A DNA stretch of 64,000 bases from Sphingobacterium zeae. GTDB taxonomy: Bacteria; Bacteroidota; Bacteroidia; Sphingobacteriales; Sphingobacteriaceae. The notes beneath the pieces are model-generated. The model was not told where the DNA came from. It worked only from the letters and a program-made list of their open reading frames with translations, and did not search any database. The position numbers and the translations under genes were made by a program. The stretch covers positions 2,666,001 to 2,730,000 of the forward strand of contig NZ_JAUTBA010000001.1 in the NCBI RefSeq assembly GCF_030818895.1. Direction: 5' to 3'. Shown in pieces: positions 54,876 to 61,243 of the stretch (its first letter is position 1; every line of letters starts with the position of its first letter).

Positions 54876-55625
54876 ATGGACAATCAAAAACAACAGGTAA
54901 AACAACTCTGCGCCGACTTCAGGCTTTCAGCGATAGCTGCCGGCCTGGATGATATCTTATCGGGGGCAGAAAATGAGCAGATAGGCTATCTGGAGCTACT
55001 CTCCCGTCTTTTCAGAGCCGAGCAGCAGCACCGCCGGCAAAGGGATGAGAGCAGACGGATGAAATCTGCTTCTCTGCCAAAAAACAACGACCTATCGCTC
55101 TACGAAGCCAAATGTAACGGGCTTACCGACAAACGGCTCGCTGCACTACGGGAACTTAACTGGATTGACCAGCTGTTTAATCTCGTGCTGATGGGACCCA
55201 GTGGAACTGGAAAAACAATGCTTGCAGCAGGCCTGGCAAGAGACGCTGTCAAGGCAGGCTATCATGTGTATTTCAGGACGATGGAAGAGATCGTTTCTAC
55301 CTTAAAGACAAGGGACTTTGTACGTTCACAGGCTGCTGAATACAAAAAAATGCTGCGGGCGAGCCTCATCGTTATTGATGATGTCATGCTGTTTCCTCTG
55401 GAAAAAAATGTCGCAGTCGCTTTCTTCAATTTCATCAACCAGATCTACGAATCTACCTCCATCATTGTAACGACAAACAAGAAGCCGACAGAATGGGCTA
55501 AAATGCTGGAGGATGAAGTTATTGCAACGGCACTTTTAGATCGGATATTGTTCCGATGCGAAGTGATAAACCTCACAGGAGAAAGCTATAGAATGCAGAA
55601 TAGAAAAACGTTCTTGGACAAGTAA
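54876..55625 (+). CDS. istB: IS21 helper ATPase IstB
   Basis: The 249-aa AAA+ ATPase has Walker A GPSGTGKT (about 108-115), Walker B SLIVIDDVML and sensor region SIIVTTNKKPTEW, ending with the C-terminal part of IstB (LLDRILFRCEVINLTGESYR). It assembles on target DNA and delivers IstA. A small hairpin (CCCTGTCG/CGACAGGG, about 54829-54848) lies in the 59-bp gap after istA, unusual for a family that often overlaps these genes. Confidence 0.95.
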   Translation: MDNQKQQVKQLCADFRLSAIAAGLDDILSGAENEQIGYLELLSRLFRAEQQHRRQRDESRRMKSASLPKNNDLSLYEAKCNGLTDKRLAALRELNWIDQLFNLVLMGPSGTGKTMLAAGLARDAVKAGYHVYFRTMEEIVSTLKTRDFVRSQAAEYKKMLRASLIVIDDVMLFPLEKNVAVAFFNFINQIYESTSIIVTTNKKPTEWAKMLEDEVIATALLDRILFRCEVINLTGESYRMQNRKTFLDK

Positions 55626-55764
55626 ATTTTATAGCATACTTTTGGAATGGATTGTGTATTTATTAGTGCCGAAAATGCTGCACTCCAAATTACCAATTAT
55701 GCTGCATTCTTATTTACCATTTACACTTGGGTATTAACCTTACCCTATTGAAAAGTGACAAACC

Positions 55765-56817
55765 ATGATAGTAACCACAACCAATTCCATCGAAGGGAGA
55801 GAGATTTCACGATATAATGATCCAATAGCAGCCAATGTTGTCATCGTCACCACTGTCTTTAGCGATATAGGAGCGAGCTATGTAGATTTCTTTGGAGGTC
55901 GCTCTACCAGCTATGAGAAGAAGATGCAGGAGATGTACAAACGTGTTACCGAAACGCTCAAGCAGCGTGTACAGGCTATTCGTGCTGATGCTATTATTGG
56001 GCTTAGCGTAGATATCGACGAAATCTCAGGAAAGGGGAGTCAGATGTTTATGATTACTGCAGTGGGAACACCAGTACATCTCAAAGAGGTTACCCGCGTT
56101 CCTGTGGATATGCAGGATGATCTATTGGATGGTGAACTGATTCAGCAAAAGGTCCGAGCAGATATTATTCTGGAGAATTATAAATCGGTAGAGTCTATCA
56201 ATAAGGACACCGTCGAATTTATCGCTACATCGGGCCTAAGGGAATTTGAGCCGCTTGTATTCAAAGCAATGAATGAGGATTATGGTATAGAACAAACTCC
56301 AAAAGAAAAGCTGGAAATGCTATTCCGTTATTTTGATTACTTACCAGATGAGGAAGCCATTGCTATTCTTTATGATGCTTTATCAGAAGGCAATTTGACA
56401 ACCTTACAAGTAAAACGTATCAATGCGATTATCACTTCATCCAATTTTATAGATTACACAAGAGCTATTAACCTCTTAAATAGTAATATACATGCTAGAC
56501 GTATTGCACTGAAAATATTCTCTTTAGACAAAGATTGGTATTCAAAGGAAGATGTCGCTATTCTGAAAAGTTTAGAACGAAATGCTTTAGCCAAGTTCTT
56601 CCCCGAAATTGTACAAGTTGAAGAATCTAAGGGGATGTTTTCAAGTGGAAAAGAAGTGTGGCGATGTGAATGTGGTCATACAAATAAGCTCGATAACTCA
56701 GACTGTAGTTCATGCACACGGGATAAGAGAGGTTTTGGTGAGAAAAGTTTGAAACCGGAAGAAGTGCAGGAAATAGTTGATAGGAAGATTCGGGTAATTA
56801 ATAAGGAAGCTCTTTAA
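55765..56817 (+). CDS. YbjQ/UPF0145-type domain protein with C-terminal zinc ribbon
   Basis: The 350-aa protein begins with a YbjQ-like (putative heavy-metal-binding) domain (about 1-110; IVTTTNSIEGREISRYNDPI, YEKKMQEMYKRVTETLKQRV, RADAIIGLSVDIDEI). A helical middle (about 110-285) and a zinc ribbon near residues 297-320 (CECGHTNKLDNSDCSSC) follow. YbjQ domains form pentameric rings; their role is poorly known. The gene starts the tight run leading to SIR2-HerA (10 bp to the next gene), and IS21 sits right upstream. A sensor or scaffold role in the defence operon is only suggested by context. Confidence 0.75.
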   Translation: MIVTTTNSIEGREISRYNDPIAANVVIVTTVFSDIGASYVDFFGGRSTSYEKKMQEMYKRVTETLKQRVQAIRADAIIGLSVDIDEISGKGSQMFMITAVGTPVHLKEVTRVPVDMQDDLLDGELIQQKVRADIILENYKSVESINKDTVEFIATSGLREFEPLVFKAMNEDYGIEQTPKEKLEMLFRYFDYLPDEEAIAILYDALSEGNLTTLQVKRINAIITSSNFIDYTRAINLLNSNIHARRIALKIFSLDKDWYSKEDVAILKSLERNALAKFFPEIVQVEESKGMFSSGKEVWRCECGHTNKLDNSDCSSCTRDKRGFGEKSLKPEEVQEIVDRKIRVINKEAL

Positions 56818-56827
56818 CGCATATATT

Positions 56828-57559
56828 ATGGATAGAAAAAAAATCAACAAAAAAACTCTCATCTTATATTTTGGCATAGGAATCGGTGTTGTTTTAGCTT
56901 TTTTTGCTATTGGTTTTGCCATATATTCTCATTGGAAAGGCATAATAGTTGATAATGAAAATGGATATAACGGCATTAACTCAGTGATTGCATTAATGGC
57001 TTTATTAATGAACATTATTACCGTAATATTCGTATTTGCAACCTACGATTCCCAAAGCAAACAAATATCCCAAAATAAAAGGGATACAGACTACAATAGA
57101 GCATTAGATTTAATATTCAGGCAGTTGGAACATACTAAGGCTAAATTGTCATTAGATAATAGTAATGCCTTGGCAGAGTTCATAAATAAAAATTCGGATC
57201 TTAATCGAGTTGCCTTAAATCTGGATCTTCGTTTTTTTGAATACGATAATTTTCGAATTTACTCAAGGGCTTTAAATTTTTTAGCTATCGAATTTGAGAT
57301 TTATTACAATGTAATCGTCAATACAACTTTAAATAATGATGATAAGAGGTATTTATTAAGTATAGCTCCTCACAATATTAATTCAAAATTGATTCAAAGT
57401 CTGAACATTTTTCAAAATCACTATCAATTGTTTCAAGCCTCAGACGAATATCAAAAGTTCAATTCGAACCTTAAGAATAATATTGAAAATGATTTATTTC
57501 TCATTTTGGGATATTTAAGAATACCACAAGTTCAAGGTTTAGAGCTAACGGACGAATAG
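56828..57559 (+). CDS. Two-TM protein resembling putative phage abortive infection proteins
   Basis: The 243-aa protein has two N-terminal transmembrane helices (about 11-33 and 50-71; LILYFGIGIGVVLAFFAIGF and VIALMALLMNIITVIFVFAT). A cytoplasmic, helical domain follows (SKQISQNKRDTDYNRALDLI). This topology and the T/D-x-x-x-Q pattern after the second helix recall the putAbiC-type family (putative phage abortive infection protein); the assignment is tentative. It lies 10 bp after the YbjQ-like gene and 28 bp before the nuclease-like gene, so it belongs to the operon. A membrane-acting effector is possible. Confidence 0.55.
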   Translation: MDRKKINKKTLILYFGIGIGVVLAFFAIGFAIYSHWKGIIVDNENGYNGINSVIALMALLMNIITVIFVFATYDSQSKQISQNKRDTDYNRALDLIFRQLEHTKAKLSLDNSNALAEFINKNSDLNRVALNLDLRFFEYDNFRIYSRALNFLAIEFEIYYNVIVNTTLNNDDKRYLLSIAPHNINSKLIQSLNIFQNHYQLFQASDEYQKFNSNLKNNIENDLFLILGYLRIPQVQGLELTDE

Positions 57560-57587
57560 TTTTTGACCTTGCTAAATACTATTTTAT

Positions 57588-58121
57588 ATGGATATAGAAG
57601 AAATTAAAAGGAGATTCGATGTTGCACTCAACAATTTTCTTGAAAGCGACAATTATTTGTTGATCAGTAACATTAGTGAGCGAGCTATCGCTCATAAGTT
57701 AGCTGAAAAATTACAGATACAGTTTACTGAATATGATGTTGATTGTGAATACAATGGGGATGTAGATAATCACGATAATAAAAAACATATACATATTTTA
57801 AGAGATAGGATCGTTGAAATAAATGGATTGAAAGAAGCGGAGAGGGACTTAAACGAAGTAGAGGTATTATCTCGCTCAGTTTATCCAGACATTATTGTAC
57901 ATAGGCGAGGATCAAATGACTTCAATATCTTAATCATTGAAATTAAAAAAAATAATTCCTATTACGGTAAAAGCTATGACGATTTAAAATTGAAATCTTA
58001 CACTTCTGAGGAACATGGAAATACGCTAAAATATTGCTTGGGGATTTTTATCGAATTTAATATCGGACACGGCGGTATAAATGGATTGTCTTTTTATCAA
58101 GAAGGAGCAGAAACTGAATAA
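57588..58121 (+). CDS. PD-(D/E)XK nuclease-like protein, 177 aa
   Basis: The core motif is readable: Glu in ISERAIAHKLAEKLQIQF (helix 1), then YPDIIVHRRGSND with the catalytic Asp (about residue 104) and ILIIEIKKNNS supplying the E-x-K (about 118-120), followed by LKLKSYT. This is the arrangement of small restriction-endonuclease-fold domains. No DNA-binding extension is present. It sits between the two-TM gene and SIR2 with gaps of 28 and 25 bp. It could be a DNA-degrading effector or a partner subunit. Confidence 0.7.
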   Translation: MDIEEIKRRFDVALNNFLESDNYLLISNISERAIAHKLAEKLQIQFTEYDVDCEYNGDVDNHDNKKHIHILRDRIVEINGLKEAERDLNEVEVLSRSVYPDIIVHRRGSNDFNILIIEIKKNNSYYGKSYDDLKLKSYTSEEHGNTLKYCLGIFIEFNIGHGGINGLSFYQEGAETE

Positions 58122-58146
58122 CTACAAATTTTAGTGAAATATTAAA

Positions 58147-59352
58147 ATGGTAAATCTTCTTTTAAACAATACAAGTTCCGTTGCCTATGATGAGAAGGAT
58201 GAAAACAATATCAAAGTATTTATCGACGGTAAAGAACATGATTTTGGCGAAAGTACAGAAAATAGGATTGATTATGCTCAAGCTACTAAAAGGAACAAGT
58301 ATGCTTATACTCTAAATAATCAATTTGAGAATTTATTATTATTAACTGGCGCTGGATCTTCAATAGGATGGGGAAAAGGTGTAAAGAAAGGCAAATCAAT
58401 GGTCGACCTCTGGAACGATGCTGAGGCGTTATTGACTCCTGCTATTTTCGATAAATTGCTTAAAACTATAAATTATAATGATCGCTGGGAGGATGGTACA
58501 ATTATTAAAAATCTTGAAAGAGTTCTTTCAATGGCTACACCGGCTATTCCGTTTATACCCAAAGACGAAATAGATATTGAGGATTGTGTTAACAAGATAA
58601 AAGACTTTATAAAAGGCGCTTGTCAGTTAATTCTTCCGGACAATTCTCCACATACATTGTTGCTTAATAAAATGACCAAACGTAAGGTAACTTTACCTCG
58701 GTTTAAACTCTTTACACTTAATTATGATATGATGTTTGAACAGGCAGCATGTGAAAGCAATTTTGTAATCATAGACGGTTTCTCATATTCGTATCCGAGA
58801 ACGTTCAGTGGACGAAATTATGATTATGATATAGTATCACGTAATCTTAGTCGTGTTAAGGAAGAAGATAACTTTATTCAAAAAGTTTTTCACCTATATA
58901 AATTACACGGATCGGTCAATTGGGAAAGAGAAGACGGTAGAATTCTCCAAAAGGAAGTGCCTGATAATCCCATCATGATCTATCCTCACCAATCAAAATA
59001 TGAAAGCTCTTATGAGCAACCATATTTTGAAATGATGTCGAGATTTCAATCCTCCTTGCGTAAAGAGAATGTATTCCTTATCACAATAGGGTTTAGCTTC
59101 GGCGACAAGCATATAGTAACTTCAATTATCGAAGCATTGGAGCAGAATCCTAGTTTTCAACTTATGATTATTAATCGAGGCATTGATGATTCAAATGTCA
59201 ATCTGGCCCCCTTTATAGAAGCTGCTAGAAAATATTCGAACATATCAATCATATCCGAAACCTTTGAAGATTTTGCAAAAAATTATCCGGATCTTAAATC
59301 ATATAACCAAGATACTTCGAAGCAAATAATCATAAATATTCCAAATAGCTAA
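58147..59352 (+). CDS. SIR2-like NADase of a SIR2-HerA defence pair
   Basis: The 401-aa protein has the SIR2 Rossmann core: GAGSS (68-72), TLNYD (190-194), LYKLHGSVNW with the catalytic His254, and IGFSFGDKHI near 322-331. Family members in phage defence hydrolyse NAD+ or, in some SIR2-HerA complexes, act as nucleases. The gene ends 2 bp before herA, so the two are translationally linked, as in known SIR2-HerA (Nezha) systems. The first 50 residues (acidic, VFIDGKEHDFG) are not part of the SIR2 fold. Confidence 0.9.
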   Translation: MVNLLLNNTSSVAYDEKDENNIKVFIDGKEHDFGESTENRIDYAQATKRNKYAYTLNNQFENLLLLTGAGSSIGWGKGVKKGKSMVDLWNDAEALLTPAIFDKLLKTINYNDRWEDGTIIKNLERVLSMATPAIPFIPKDEIDIEDCVNKIKDFIKGACQLILPDNSPHTLLLNKMTKRKVTLPRFKLFTLNYDMMFEQAACESNFVIIDGFSYSYPRTFSGRNYDYDIVSRNLSRVKEEDNFIQKVFHLYKLHGSVNWEREDGRILQKEVPDNPIMIYPHQSKYESSYEQPYFEMMSRFQSSLRKENVFLITIGFSFGDKHIVTSIIEALEQNPSFQLMIINRGIDDSNVNLAPFIEAARKYSNISIISETFEDFAKNYPDLKSYNQDTSKQIIINIPNS

Positions 59353-59354
59353 AT

Positions 59355-61112
59355 ATGGGTAATAGTCCTTTTGATCATAGTCATTTCTTAGGATATGTAA
59401 ATTTTGTTTCTCCACTTTATATTAAAGTTCATTTTCCATCATCTATTTTGATGAAAACATTTATTCACCACTCAGAATCTTTACGCGGTGGGCTCGTTGG
59501 AAATTATATCGTAATCGAAGGTGAGGACCGTGGATTTTTAGGTAAATTGTTAGAGGTTGCCCTTCCTGAAAAGGAAAGGTTGGAACTCAGTGAGAGAACT
59601 TTTTCTACCAAGGAATTTCATCCAGTTGGGAGAATAGAAGTATTATTATCTTTCGATTTATTTGATCCTACAAAGATTGAAAAAGGAATAAATAGCCTTC
59701 CCTTAATAGGATCAAAGGTTTTTATATGTTCTTCAGAATTTCTTTCAACACATTTTAAGACTTTTGGAATAAAAGCTGAGAACATAGAGGATTCTCCGAT
59801 ATTTAGATTAGGGAGTTTAATATACGATAAATCCGTTCCAGTTGACATCTCTTTGCAGGCAATATTTAGTCGCCATTGCGCCGTCGTAGGAACAACGGGA
59901 GGTGGAAAGAGTTATACTATTAGCAAGTTTATCGAAGGAGGCATTGAAACTGGAGCTAAGGCAATTATATTTGATCCTACTGGCGAGTATTCAACTTTTG
60001 ACAATCATCCTAAAGTTGAGCACGCTGTATTAATTTCAGAAAGTCATTTTCCATATAGAAATTTAACAGTCAATGATCTTTTTGTTCTCTTCAGACCATC
60101 TGGTCAGGTTCAACAGCCAATACTATTGGAGGCCATAAAATCTTTAAAAGTTGCTGAGTGCTTAATGAGCAGTATTCCAAATGCTGTACATTCTAATGAT
60201 GGCGTTAACGACATTTTCACTTACAAAAATCAACCGGTAGTGATAAATAAAGGAACAATTGTCAAACAAGGAAATTTTACAGCGGCTTATAATAACGCCT
60301 ACTTTTTGCATAAAGATATTATAGAGGATTTTTCAACTAACAGTTTCAATATTCAATGTCTTCATAAACAAATTGGAAACGAATGCTATCAGATCGCAAA
60401 CGATAAATGGGTTAATAATAGGGACGAGAGAAATTATGGTAACGCTACCAGTCTAATTATGCGCATTAATAACGTTATTAATGATAGTAATTATTCCGGA
60501 ATGTTTGGTTTCAATGAACCCAAAACAAATAACTTAATTTCTACAATTAATGAGTTTATAGATGACCCGAAATTAAATGTGTTAAGAATTGGATTTGAAA
60601 ATGTACCTTATGATTTTCAGGTTAGAGAGATTGTGGCAAATTCAATAGGAAGATACTTGTTGAATTTAGCTAGGACAAAGATATTTCGAGAAAATCCATT
60701 AATATTATTTGTGGATGAAGCCCATCAATTCTTAAATAAAAAAATAAAAGATGAATATTTTGAAAGTACTGAATTAAATGCTTTCGATAATATCGCTAAA
60801 GAAAGTAGGAAATATGGCTTGTTCCTTTGCATATCTACTCAAATGCCAAGAGATATTCCAACAGGAACTTTGAGCCAAATGGGCACATTTATTACACATC
60901 GTTTAATAAATTATCAGGATAGAGAAGCGATTGCGAGCGCTTGTTCTACAGCTAATAAAGAAACTTTATCTTTTCTTCCGTCATTAGGGGCAGGAGAAGC
61001 AATTCTAATGGGGGTGGATTTTCCCATGCCAATTTCTGTGAAAATTGAATTCCCTAAGATTAGACCTATATTTGATACACCAAAATTTCGGAAAAAGAAT
61101 TTATTGCCATGA
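59355..61112 (+). CDS. HerA-like hexameric ATPase of the SIR2-HerA defence pair
   Basis: The 585-aa protein has an N-terminal HAS-barrel-like region (about 1-150) and then the FtsK/HerA ATPase with Walker A VVGTTGGGKSYT (178-189), DPTGEY (208-212), Walker B LILFVDEAHQFL (449-460) and the sensor segment LFLCISTQMPRDIP. HerA forms a hexameric DNA translocase ring; with SIR2 it forms a supramolecular complex that depletes NAD+ or degrades DNA on infection. Its length is normal. It starts 2 bp after the SIR2 stop. Confidence 0.92.
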   Translation: MGNSPFDHSHFLGYVNFVSPLYIKVHFPSSILMKTFIHHSESLRGGLVGNYIVIEGEDRGFLGKLLEVALPEKERLELSERTFSTKEFHPVGRIEVLLSFDLFDPTKIEKGINSLPLIGSKVFICSSEFLSTHFKTFGIKAENIEDSPIFRLGSLIYDKSVPVDISLQAIFSRHCAVVGTTGGGKSYTISKFIEGGIETGAKAIIFDPTGEYSTFDNHPKVEHAVLISESHFPYRNLTVNDLFVLFRPSGQVQQPILLEAIKSLKVAECLMSSIPNAVHSNDGVNDIFTYKNQPVVINKGTIVKQGNFTAAYNNAYFLHKDIIEDFSTNSFNIQCLHKQIGNECYQIANDKWVNNRDERNYGNATSLIMRINNVINDSNYSGMFGFNEPKTNNLISTINEFIDDPKLNVLRIGFENVPYDFQVREIVANSIGRYLLNLARTKIFRENPLILFVDEAHQFLNKKIKDEYFESTELNAFDNIAKESRKYGLFLCISTQMPRDIPTGTLSQMGTFITHRLINYQDREAIASACSTANKETLSFLPSLGAGEAILMGVDFPMPISVKIEFPKIRPIFDTPKFRKKNLLP

Positions 61113-61243
61113 AGATATTGATTTTAGCTATCGGCTTCTCTAATACTTTCTCTGAGCAGAGATTTTACACTATTCAATCTTATAAATAAGTCGCTAACAC
61201 TATCATCCCTAATAAAGTGTTATTCGGATTTACAATTTAAATT

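Larger units (their letters stand above)
53061..55735 (+). mobile_element. Complete IS21-family insertion sequence
   Basis: The element is 2675 bp. The left end TGTAATCGGTAAATCAG and the right end (complement) TGTAAATGGTAAATAAG are imperfect inverted repeats. CTTGG directly flanks both sides (53056-53060 and 55736-55740), a 5-bp target duplication. Several GTGCAGC-N5-TTGGCA repeats lie inside each end, as expected for IS21 multiple transposase sites. It carries istA and istB. Its GC content is clearly higher than that of its surroundings. Removing it joins a leader-type sequence directly to the defence operon start. Confidence 0.9.

Noticed and set aside
61109..61189. Tiny 26-codon frame between HerA and the RT gene
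   Set aside because: Overlaps the HerA stop, is very short and has no distinguishing content; treated as intergenic.
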